Under the pieces are notes generated by a model that saw nothing but the letters and a program-made list of their open reading frames with translations, searched no databases and was not told where the DNA came from. Position numbers and translations under genes: made by a program. A DNA stretch of 64,000 bases, taken from the NCBI RefSeq assembly GCF_022662015.1, contig NZ_JAKMCM010000003.1:62001-126000 (forward strand), in the 5' to 3' direction. Positions 7,861-15,732 of this stretch are shown here, piece by piece; positions within the stretch are counted from its first letter, which is position 1, and every line of letters begins with the position of its first letter. The stretch is from Aestuariivivens sediminicola (lineage in GTDB: Bacteria > Bacteroidota > Bacteroidia > Flavobacteriales > Flavobacteriaceae).

Positions 7861-8835
7861 TTAATCTTTTAATGGCTTACGTTTTATTGTGCCGCCTTTA
7901 ATGTCTTTAACTATACCCATTACTAAAAAAGCATTTTTGTCGATTTTATCAATTTCAGTTTTTAGTTTTGGTATTTCAAGCCGTGTCATAACGGTATAAA
8001 TGATATTCTTGTTGAAAGGTGTCTTTCCTTGACTAAAACCACCTTTGCCAGAATAAACGGTACATGCTCTTTGGAGTTTTTCTATAATCATTACTCTAAT
8101 TGCTTCATGTTTTTCAGATATAATGGTCACACCCACGTATTCTTCGACACCATCAACTACAAAATCCACCGTTTTGGAGGCAGCTAAATAGGTAAGTATG
8201 GCGTACATAGCGACTTCTATGGATAGAATATAAGCACCAAATGAAAAAATGATAATGTTTATCAATAATAATACATCGCCTACTGTTAAGGAAAGTTTCC
8301 TGCTTAAATAAATGGCTAATACCTCGGTGCCATCAATTACGCTTCCACCTCGCATAGACATCCCTATTCCCAGACCTAAAAAGAACCCACCAAATACTGC
8401 TATGAGTAATTTATCTTCGGTAATTATAGGATAATCAATATAGTGAACCACTAAAGATAAAAGGATAATAGCAACGATACTGCGAACGGCAAATCTGAAA
8501 TTTATCGTTCTGGAGGCTAAAATGATAAACGGTAAGTTGATCACAACGAGTAAGATCTCGAGTTTAAAATGTGTAACATTTTCAAGTAACAAGGAAATTC
8601 CCGTAGCTCCACCATCTATAAACCGATTTGGTAACAAAAACCCTTTTAAGCCAAAACCTGCTGAAAAAACACCAATGATAATGAAAATGTATTTTTTGAT
8701 TGTGTGCGTTAATTCGACTTGTAGATTTCTAACAAGTGGCACTATTTCCCGCTTTCTAGCTGGCTCATTAGGGTGTTTGTGTTCAATTCTCTTACGAGCA
8801 ATATCCACTAAAAGTTTGGCGAGAAAAGGATTCAT
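7861..8835 (-). CDS. YitT-family membrane protein (DUF161/DUF2179)
   Basis: A 324-residue inner-membrane protein with a soluble N-terminal segment. About five hydrophobic helices follow between residues 45 and 205, including YIFIIIGVFSAGFGLKGFLL and GGFFLGLGIGMSMRGGSVIDG. A cytoplasmic C-terminal DUF2179 domain covers about 215-320 (VDFVVDGVEEYVGVTIISE, YTVMTRLEIPKL). YitT-family proteins are widespread and their transport function is unresolved. The 12-nt gap to the upstream lipoprotein gene and 2-nt gap to the cupin gene point to an operon. The glycine-rich GGSVIDGTEVLA between helices is the best-conserved family feature visible. Confidence 0.88.
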   Translation of the reverse strand: MNPFLAKLLVDIARKRIEHKHPNEPARKREIVPLVRNLQVELTHTIKKYIFIIIGVFSAGFGLKGFLLPNRFIDGGATGISLLLENVTHFKLEILLVVINLPFIILASRTINFRFAVRSIVAIILLSLVVHYIDYPIITEDKLLIAVFGGFFLGLGIGMSMRGGSVIDGTEVLAIYLSRKLSLTVGDVLLLINIIIFSFGAYILSIEVAMYAILTYLAASKTVDFVVDGVEEYVGVTIISEKHEAIRVMIIEKLQRACTVYSGKGGFSQGKTPFNKNIIYTVMTRLEIPKLKTEIDKIDKNAFLVMGIVKDIKGGTIKRKPLKD

Positions 8836-8847
8836 TTTAAGATGATT

Positions 8848-9411
8848 TTAGTTGTTGTTCCAGTTAATGAAAAAGTACTTTATTTTAGCTTGATCCGGAA
8901 TGTGAATGGCCTCAATTGCCAAATTTCTATCGAACCTCAGGTTAGCAGGTAGCTCTTCCTTATCTATAGTGAATGTGGCATTAATTTCATTAACTGATAC
9001 CACAACAGAATTGATCAAATTATTGATTCTATTTATTTTATAAGCGTCATTAATATCCTTAAACGTGCTTAAAAGTGAAACATTCTCGCTGGTTTTATAT
9101 CGGGAATCCATAATCTGAACGCTACCAATAACTGCTGACGAGTCCGAAACGGCCCTGGGTGAGAGCACTAATAATTTCTGTCCTTCCTTATCGAAAACAT
9201 CAATGGTATTAATGGAATTCGATAGTGTATTCCCACTGTCGAAATTCGATATGGAGTCATTGATAAAAATAGTTTTTAGATCTTTTACTTGCGTTGAGTC
9301 GGTTAATAAACCAACATGCTGTTTACCTATTTCAAATGGATTTGGTTCACTTTTACAGCCATATATTGAGTAAATTGTGATTATAAATAGGCATAAGAAT
9401 AGTCTGTTCAT
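8848..9411 (-). CDS. Lipoprotein of unknown function
   Basis: 187 residues with an N-terminal signal peptide ending in the lipobox YGC (Cys19), so it is expected to be lipid-anchored. The mature part contains IGKQHVGLLTDSTQVKDLKT and later QIMDSRYKTSENVS, a pattern of alternating strands, but no domain I recognise. It sits between the HerA-like ATPase gene (32-nt gap) and the YitT-family gene (12-nt gap) on the same strand and is probably co-transcribed with them. Function unknown. Confidence 0.7.
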   Translation of the reverse strand: MNRLFLCLFIITIYSIYGCKSEPNPFEIGKQHVGLLTDSTQVKDLKTIFINDSISNFDSGNTLSNSINTIDVFDKEGQKLLVLSPRAVSDSSAVIGSVQIMDSRYKTSENVSLLSTFKDINDAYKINRINNLINSVVVSVNEINATFTIDKEELPANLRFDRNLAIEAIHIPDQAKIKYFFINWNNN

Positions 9412-9443
9412 GAATTTCAGTATTGTTCAATTGGTTTTAGAGA

Positions 9444-10982
9444 TTATTTTTTGATCACTTTTGTAAGAATGCCGAACACACTTCTAATAAAAGTAGCACT
9501 TGTTAACACCTTAACAACCGGGTTCATTCTTGTCCTTCTTCCCGAGACAGAAGTTTTTCTTTTGGTGGCCACCCGCTTCATAGCCTCGCGTTCCTTCTTC
9601 GCTTTTTCTATAGCTTCGCTGGCCTCTGCACGTTTTATTTTCGCGTTCAACATTTCATAGGCACTTTCTCTATCAATGCGATCATTATATTTCGTAACCA
9701 ATTTAGATTGAGAGAGTAAACTGCTTAGTTCGCTAGGGGTTAAAACATCCATTCTACTCATCGGGGCACGCATCATCGTTGCAGCCAAAGGTGTTGGACG
9801 CCCTTTTTCATCAAGAGCGGAAACCAGTGCTTCACCTATACCTAATGACGTTAAAACTTCTTCAGTATTGTAAAATTCCGAGTCCGGATAGTTTTGAGCC
9901 GTCAATTTTATGGCCTTTCTATCCTTGCCCGTGAATGCCCTGAGCGCATGTTGAACTTTAAGTCCTAACTGTCCTAAAACGGCTTCAGGAACATCGGTCG
10001 GGTTCTGAGTCACAAAATACAACCCTACACCCTTACTTCTAATTAATTTAACAATACTCTCGATTTGATTCAGTAATGGCTTAGAGGCCTCATTAAAAAT
10101 CAAATGAGCCTCATCAATAAACATTATTAATTCAGGCCTATCGCTGTCGCCACGTTCTGGAAATGTAGAATAAATTTCCGCCAGCAAACTCAGCATAAAC
10201 GTTGAAAATAATTTTGGCCGATCCTGAATATCCGTCAAACGAATAATATTTATGTATCCCCGGCCGTTTTCATCAATTCGTAAGAGGTCGTCAACTTCGA
10301 AGGACGTCTCGCCAAAGAACAAATCGGCACCCTGTTGCTCCAACTCAATAATTTTGCGCAAAATCGCACCCGTTGATGACGTAGAAATCCTTCCGTATGC
10401 TTTTGTGAATTCTTCTTTGCCCTCGTTAGTAGCATAGTGGAGTATCTTTTTGAAATCTTTTAAATCCAAAACAGGTAACTTATGGTCGTCACAATATTGG
10501 AACAACACGGCTACAACGCCAGATTGAGTTTCAGACAAATCTAAAATACGCGACAGGAGGATCGGGCCGAATTCACTTACAGTGGCTCTTAGACGCACAC
10601 CTTCCTGCTCCGATAGTGTTAAAATTTCAACAGGGAAATGTTTGGATTCAAACGGTAATCCTATCTTCTTATGCCGTTCATCAATTTTAGGATGACCGGG
10701 ACTGGGTTGCGATAGGCCGCTCAAATCGCCTTTCATGTCCATCAATAAAACAGGTATGCCCTTATCACTTAAGTTTTCGGCTAAGACCTGTAATGATTTC
10801 GTTTTACCTGTGCCCGTAGCACCCGCAATAAGACCATGGCGATTCATTGTTTTTAGAGGTATCTTTACGTAAGCTCCCGTAATGGTTTCACCTTCCAGCA
10901 TTGCAGCACCAATCGGAATAAAATCACCTTTGGTGACGTTGCCTTCAGTGATGTGTTTAAAAAAAGCCTCCTTTTTACTCAT
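9444..10982 (-). CDS. HerA-like ATPase (DUF853 / YjgR family)
   Basis: A 512-residue P-loop ATPase of the HerA/FtsK-like class, similar in layout to E. coli YjgR. Walker A is GATGTGKT at 54-61 and Walker B is LIMFIDEAHLIF. A sensor-like region VGLYFVTQNPTDVPEAVLGQLG is typical of the DUF853 group. The C-terminus is very basic and coiled (KAKKEREAMKRVATKRKTS). The start MSKKEAF was preferred over an upstream ATG because family members begin just before a FxxH segment. The biological role of the family is unproven; DNA translocation is an inference from HerA. It is the first gene of the seven-gene leftward run. Confidence 0.88.
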   Translation of the reverse strand: MSKKEAFFKHITEGNVTKGDFIPIGAAMLEGETITGAYVKIPLKTMNRHGLIAGATGTGKTKSLQVLAENLSDKGIPVLLMDMKGDLSGLSQPSPGHPKIDERHKKIGLPFESKHFPVEILTLSEQEGVRLRATVSEFGPILLSRILDLSETQSGVVAVLFQYCDDHKLPVLDLKDFKKILHYATNEGKEEFTKAYGRISTSSTGAILRKIIELEQQGADLFFGETSFEVDDLLRIDENGRGYINIIRLTDIQDRPKLFSTFMLSLLAEIYSTFPERGDSDRPELIMFIDEAHLIFNEASKPLLNQIESIVKLIRSKGVGLYFVTQNPTDVPEAVLGQLGLKVQHALRAFTGKDRKAIKLTAQNYPDSEFYNTEEVLTSLGIGEALVSALDEKGRPTPLAATMMRAPMSRMDVLTPSELSSLLSQSKLVTKYNDRIDRESAYEMLNAKIKRAEASEAIEKAKKEREAMKRVATKRKTSVSGRRTRMNPVVKVLTSATFIRSVFGILTKVIKK

Positions 10983-11073
10983 GAATCTGTAGTTTTTATA
11001 AAAATAACCAATCTGAATCAATTTAAATGAACAAGATATATAAATTCTATGAATATCATGGGAGCAAAAAGAC

Positions 11074-11081
11074 TATCTTTG
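11074..11081 (+). promoter_or_regulatory. -7 promoter element of queE (TATCTTTG)
   Basis: Exact TAnnTTTG match that ends 6 nt before the queE ATG. The transcript should start at or next to the start codon, giving an essentially leaderless mRNA. It also rules out the in-frame ATG at 11049 as the start. Confidence 0.6.
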
Positions 11082-11087
11082 CGAACG

Positions 11088-11717
11088 ATGAAAAAGGCGA
11101 TCAAACAGTTAGTGGATAGCGGCAAAATGTTGCCTCTGATGGAAGCGTTTTACACCATTCAGGGTGAAGGTTACCACAAAGGCACAGCGGCGTATTTTAT
11201 ACGTCTTGGAGGATGTGATGTGGGATGCCACTGGTGCGATGTCAAGGAAAGTTGGGATGCTGAATTACATCCACCTACAGACACGCTGCAGATCGTAAAT
11301 GATGCCAAAAAATATAGTGATACCGTTGTTGTTACAGGAGGCGAGCCCCTAACTTGGGACATGACCCCGTTGACAGATTCACTGAAGGCTGAAGGTATGC
11401 AAATACATATAGAAACCTCGGGGGCTTACACCTTAACAGGATCGTGGGACTGGATATGCTTATCTCCCAAAAAGTTAAAACCTCCGACCAAGGAGATTTA
11501 TGAAAAGGCCAACGAGTTAAAAATAATCGTTTACAATGCCTCTGATTTTCGTTTTGCAGAAGAGCAGGCAGCTAAAGTGAATCCGAATTGTATCTTGTAT
11601 TTACAACCTGAATGGAGCAAAAGAGAAAAGGTCATTCCCGAAATTGTAGATTATGTTATGAAAAATCCCAAATGGAAAGTGTCCTTACAAACCCATAAGT
11701 ATTTAAACATACCATAA
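11088..11717 (+). CDS. queE: 7-carboxy-7-deazaguanine synthase QueE
   Basis: This radical SAM enzyme converts 6-carboxytetrahydropterin to 7-carboxy-7-deazaguanine in queuosine biosynthesis. It has 209 residues from the chosen start. The [4Fe-4S] cysteines are in GGCDVGCHWCD (C43, C47, C50), the CX3CX2C spacing of the radical SAM superfamily. FYTIQGEGYHKGTAAYFIR just before them and VTGGEPLTW after them are QueE signatures. No other que gene is adjacent. It is a single gene with its own promoter, converging on the DUF2911 gene, and a perfect hairpin between them can end both transcripts. Start chosen from the -7 box position. Confidence 0.92.
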   Translation: MKKAIKQLVDSGKMLPLMEAFYTIQGEGYHKGTAAYFIRLGGCDVGCHWCDVKESWDAELHPPTDTLQIVNDAKKYSDTVVVTGGEPLTWDMTPLTDSLKAEGMQIHIETSGAYTLTGSWDWICLSPKKLKPPTKEIYEKANELKIIVYNASDFRFAEEQAAKVNPNCILYLQPEWSKREKVIPEIVDYVMKNPKWKVSLQTHKYLNIP

Positions 11718-11755
11718 AAAAAGGTTTAAAAGATGATTCTTTTAAACCTTTTTTA
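11715..11755. terminator. Bidirectional terminator between queE and the DUF2911 gene
   Basis: AAAAAAGGTTTAAAAGA pairs perfectly with TCTTTTAAACCTTTTTT around a TGAT loop, with a T-rich tail in both directions. Confidence 0.8.
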
Positions 11756-11770
11756 GAAGTATTGATTTAT

Positions 11771-12298
11771 CTAGTTACTGAAAGGGACATTCACCCTAAG
11801 GGTTCCCCATCCTAAATGCATAGTCCCATTACTGAATGCAATTGAAAAAGCCTCTAATTCTTTTCCTGTTGTAACGGGAGCCGAAACGCGAATAACGTCA
11901 TTATCGGGATTATAGGAATAAGCTCCCCATACGTTTATATCCTTATTTAAAATGATGGTCCATTCTTTTTCTCCGGGTATTGTAAACAGTGAATATTCAC
12001 CTGCGCTTACCGCTTTTCCACCAATTTCAACATCTTTATAAATAATAACGTTTGCAGCTTCATTCGCACCGGTTCGCCAAACTTTCCCATTCGGTGCCAA
12101 ACTGCCTACGGAACGTCCTTTTAGTTGTGGCCTGCTGTAAATAACTTTGGCAATTACAGGTGCATTACGAGAGGTCTTATAAAGTGCTGCATCCATAGGG
12201 CTTTTGTCTAAACCGGCAAAGTCTTGAGCATTAGCATGGGAAGAAATAAGTAAAATAAATGCAAATAAAATTGAAGAAATAAGTGCTGTTTTTTTCAT
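11771..12298 (-). CDS. DUF2911 secreted protein
   Basis: 175 residues with a cleavable signal peptide ending near SSHANA/QDF. The mature part carries the DUF2911 signature: IYSRPQLKGRSVGSLAP, then GKVWRTGANEAANV, then GEYSLFTIPGEKEWTIILN and WGAYSYNPDNDVIRV. Members are small beta-rich exported proteins common in Bacteroidota; no biochemical role is established to my knowledge. It follows the gatB::aspS gene on the opposite side of a 92-nt gap. That gap holds two 9-bp direct repeats spaced 21 bp apart, possibly an operator. Confidence 0.88.
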   Translation of the reverse strand: MKKTALISSILFAFILLISSHANAQDFAGLDKSPMDAALYKTSRNAPVIAKVIYSRPQLKGRSVGSLAPNGKVWRTGANEAANVIIYKDVEIGGKAVSAGEYSLFTIPGEKEWTIILNKDINVWGAYSYNPDNDVIRVSAPVTTGKELEAFSIAFSNGTMHLGWGTLRVNVPFSN

Positions 12299-12334
12299 AA
12301 TAAAAGTTAAAAAGATTAATGTTTTAAAGGTAAC

Positions 12335-12364
12335 GGTAAAAGTTGTTAATATTTTGGTAAAAGT
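12335..12364. repeat. Two direct 9-mers upstream of the DUF2911 gene
   Basis: GGTAAAAGT occurs at 12335-12343 and 12356-12364, 21 bp apart (two helical turns), 37-66 nt upstream of the DUF2911 start. Each is followed within a few bases by TGTTAAT. The spacing suits a dimeric regulator, but this is only suggestive. Confidence 0.3.
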
Positions 12365-12390
12365 CGTTTGTTAATGTTAAAATTTAAACC

Positions 12391-15300
12391 CTATTTCTTG
12401 ATGATGCTCACATTCATTTCCTCAACTTTTTTATCAGGTAAGGGTGATGGTGAACCAAACAATAAGTCTTCGCTCGTTCCTGTTTTGGGAAATGCCATTA
12501 CCTCTCTGATAGAAACTTTTTTCTCCAGTATCATCATTAAACGGTCTATCCCCCAGGCAATACCGCCATGGGGTGGCGCCCCGTAATGAAATGCTTTGTA
12601 CATGGTGCCTACACTTTTCAACATCCCTTCTTTATCATACCCCATATTTCTGTAAGTAGCTTCCAAAATTTCCGGTTTATGGGCCCGAATCGATCCACCT
12701 CCAATTTCATAACCATTTAAAATCAGATCGTATTGTTGGGCAATGATACCTTCTATTTCATGCGGCTTACCACTTATGTGTTTTTCAATATCCTCAACTC
12801 TGGGCATTGAAAAGGGATTATGGGTAAAGGTCCAATCGCCTTCTTCAGTTTTTTCAAACATCGGGAAATCTACTATCCATGCCGGCCTTAATTCTTTAGG
12901 GTTAATGAGGTTAAGCATTTTACCCAAGGCTTGTCTCACGGCATCCAGGGCTTTATTAGCCGTTTCGTAATTGGCAGCCGAGAAAAATACAATGTCACCA
13001 ATTTTTGCATGTGTCGTATCAATAATATGCTGTGCAATCTCCTCGCCAAGAAATTTAATGATTGGAGATTGTAAATCGTTTTCATTCACGATGATATAGG
13101 CCAATCCACCTAAACCATTCTCCTGCGCGATCGATGTCAATGTTTCTATTTGGCCTTTGGAAAGCCGCTTTTTACCTTGTTCTTCGGCCGAAACTTTGAT
13201 ACATTTTACAATGCCCCCGTCATCAATGGGTTTGCTAAATACCTGGAATGAAGTTTCTTTAACAATATGTGTGATGTCCTGTAAATGTAATCCGAAACGT
13301 AAATCAGGTCGGTCACAACCATATTTATCCATAGCATCCTTGTAGGTGATCACTTCAAAGGGATGAAGAATCCACTTTTTTCCATAAATTTGGGTAACGA
13401 CTTCATTAAACAAATTGGTGTTTAAATCAATAATATCTTGCATACCTACATAGGCCATTTCAATATCCAATTGGGTGAATTCCGGCTGCCTGTCCCCCCT
13501 TGAATCCTCGTCTCTAAAACAACGTGCAATCTGGAAATATTTCTCATACCCGCTTACCATTAATATTTGTTTAAATTGTTGAGGTGCCTGAGGCAGCGTG
13601 TAAAAAGAACCGGCTTTCTTTCGGGTAGGAACAATAAACTCCCTGGCACCTTCATCGGTTCCGGCCGTTAAAATTGGCGTTTCAACTTCTAAAAAATCCT
13701 GTGTATCTAAGATATCACGAATTAATTTAATGACTTTATGTCTGTTTATTATCGCTCGACGAACATCTTTATTTCTATGGTCTAGATATTTATATTGAAA
13801 TCGAACGGATTCATTTGTTTTATGAGATCTCTTTATTTCAAAAGGAAGCGTTCTCGATAAATTAATAATGTCCAGATGGTTTGCTTCTAATTCAATAGTG
13901 CCTGTTCTTAGTCCGGGATTGAAATCGTCAGGACTCCGTTTCACAACAATACCGGATACAGTAATGACCGATTCCGGCTTTAACCTGACTAATTCATCAA
14001 GATTTGGAAAAGATTCCCTGCTCAACCGTACCTGAAATGTTTCATGACTGGAATCTCTTAAATCAATAAAGATCAATTCGCCATGATCGCGAACACTTGA
14101 AACCCATCCTGCTAAAGTTACCGCTTGAGCGATGGAACTTTCGGAAAGCTGTGATGCCTTGTGGGTGCGATATGAATTTTTAATAACAATTGGTATTTCA
14201 GGTAATTTCTCTTCCTCAATCTTACTTCCCTTAAACTCCTTTTTAGCTGAGGTGGTCTTAGTTGAAAACGACGATGTGGTTTGTACGTCCTCAGTTGCAG
14301 TTCGCAATTGATCAATGATGCTTTCACGGATCATTTTTCCTGATGCACCTTTTCCAATTATGGCTATCACTTTACCAACTAAAATACCGGCCTTACCAAT
14401 GTTCCCGGCTTTTATCTCCTTTGCTATGACATCATTTTCCTGAATGACTTTACGTATCGCAGTATCTATTTTGTCCTTTGAAATTGTATTTTTTTCAAAA
14501 TAGGAAAGGTAGTCGAAATCAGCATTTTTCAATAACATCGAAATCGCATGCTGTGCCAAAACAGGTGTCACTTGTTCATCCTTAAATAGCTTGAATATAC
14601 TTATGAAATCTGAGATGTTAGAGATTTTCGAATAGGCTTCTGATTTTATATTATTGGTTAGTGTTTTGGCAACAAACAACGGGTCTTGTAAAACGTTGTT
14701 AATGGTGACAAAAGTTCGGGAACGCACAGGATCGGCTGTAAAGAATTTCGCATCCTGAGGTAAAACGCCGCCTTTTATCAATATAGATTCAACAGCAAAA
14801 GGCAAGGCACTTATATCTACATTGATGCGACTTACAGCGTCCTTAATAGTAACGAAAGGGAGGTCTGGTTCCGAGATGAAACGGTAGTCCGCTTCGTATT
14901 CCTTTTTACGCATGGTTCGCGTTTGCTTCAAGTCTGCATCAAAAAGAACCGTTGTTTGGTCCGGTCGGAATGTCTTATGTTCTAAATAGTAATTCAGTTG
15001 CTTTTCGACCTCCTCTTTTAATGCTTCGACCATGAACTTAAAGGAGTTGAGGTTCTTGATTTCGGTACGTGGATTCAGGTTGTAACTATGTTTTTTTCTG
15101 AGAGATACCGAAACATCACTTTTAAACTCTCCTTTTTCTAAATTGGCTTCCGATATTTTTAAGTTCTGAACGATGCGTTGAATATATTGTGCATAGGTTG
15201 AAGCATCCTCAATATGTCTGATGCATGGTTCGGTTACAATTTCAATGAGAGGAACACCGGCTTTATTAAAATCAACCAAAGATATTTTTTTCTCATGGAT

Positions 15301-15732
15301 TAATTTAGCGGCGTCCTCTTCAATGTGGACCTGCGTCAGGTTGACAGTAAATTGAGAACCATCATTTCTAAAACAGGATACTTGTCCATCGGGGATGATA
15401 GGGTTATGAAATTGGGTTATTTGAATGTTTTTTGGGTTGTCCGGATACTCATAGTGTTTTCGATCCCATGAGATCACATCATTTTCAAAGGTTGATTTTA
15501 CCGCCTTACCAAAGAAGATGGCCTTTTTTACCGCCTCTTTGTTAACAGCAGGGAGTACTCCCATTTGCCCTGTGCATACGGGGCATATGTTCGTATTGGG
15601 TATATCTGATTCCTCGTTGGCACAAGAACAAAATAATTTTGTCTTGGTATTTAATCGCACATGGGTTTCTAGCCCGATGACTAACTCTATTTCGTGTGCT
15701 TTCAGAAGTTCATTCAATTGTTCCAAATCCAT
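12391..15732 (-). CDS. gatB-aspS: GatB-AspRS fusion: tRNA amidotransferase subunit B + aspartyl-tRNA synthetase
   Basis: A 1113-residue two-enzyme protein. Residues 1 to about 475 are GatB: the cradle domain has zinc ligands FCSC (35-37) and CPVC (50-53), and the C-terminal GatB/YqeY tail ends near KAGILVGKVIAIIGKGASGK. A Ser/Thr/Lys-rich linker (about 476-515) leads to a complete bacterial-type AspRS. That part has an OB-fold anticodon domain, class II motifs (FRDEDSRGDRQPEFTQLD), a GAD insertion, and motif 3 in GGIAWGIDRLMMI. In the anticodon domain the sequence is RDHG with His550. As I recall, Pseudomonas aeruginosa non-discriminating AspRS has His here and the discriminating E. coli enzyme has Leu. 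The start overlaps the gatA stop by one base (TAATG), so translation is coupled. The pair would make Asp-tRNA-Asn and pass it for amidation. Confidence 0.95.
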   Translation of the reverse strand: MDLEQLNELLKAHEIELVIGLETHVRLNTKTKLFCSCANEESDIPNTNICPVCTGQMGVLPAVNKEAVKKAIFFGKAVKSTFENDVISWDRKHYEYPDNPKNIQITQFHNPIIPDGQVSCFRNDGSQFTVNLTQVHIEEDAAKLIHEKKISLVDFNKAGVPLIEIVTEPCIRHIEDASTYAQYIQRIVQNLKISEANLEKGEFKSDVSVSLRKKHSYNLNPRTEIKNLNSFKFMVEALKEEVEKQLNYYLEHKTFRPDQTTVLFDADLKQTRTMRKKEYEADYRFISEPDLPFVTIKDAVSRINVDISALPFAVESILIKGGVLPQDAKFFTADPVRSRTFVTINNVLQDPLFVAKTLTNNIKSEAYSKISNISDFISIFKLFKDEQVTPVLAQHAISMLLKNADFDYLSYFEKNTISKDKIDTAIRKVIQENDVIAKEIKAGNIGKAGILVGKVIAIIGKGASGKMIRESIIDQLRTATEDVQTTSSFSTKTTSAKKEFKGSKIEEEKLPEIPIVIKNSYRTHKASQLSESSIAQAVTLAGWVSSVRDHGELIFIDLRDSSHETFQVRLSRESFPNLDELVRLKPESVITVSGIVVKRSPDDFNPGLRTGTIELEANHLDIINLSRTLPFEIKRSHKTNESVRFQYKYLDHRNKDVRRAIINRHKVIKLIRDILDTQDFLEVETPILTAGTDEGAREFIVPTRKKAGSFYTLPQAPQQFKQILMVSGYEKYFQIARCFRDEDSRGDRQPEFTQLDIEMAYVGMQDIIDLNTNLFNEVVTQIYGKKWILHPFEVITYKDAMDKYGCDRPDLRFGLHLQDITHIVKETSFQVFSKPIDDGGIVKCIKVSAEEQGKKRLSKGQIETLTSIAQENGLGGLAYIIVNENDLQSPIIKFLGEEIAQHIIDTTHAKIGDIVFFSAANYETANKALDAVRQALGKMLNLINPKELRPAWIVDFPMFEKTEEGDWTFTHNPFSMPRVEDIEKHISGKPHEIEGIIAQQYDLILNGYEIGGGSIRAHKPEILEATYRNMGYDKEGMLKSVGTMYKAFHYGAPPHGGIAWGIDRLMMILEKKVSIREVMAFPKTGTSEDLLFGSPSPLPDKKVEEMNVSIIKK

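Noticed and set aside
11049-11087. Longer queE start at 11049
   Set aside because: The -7 promoter box lies downstream of it, so it would not be transcribed from that promoter; the extension is also not typical of QueE.
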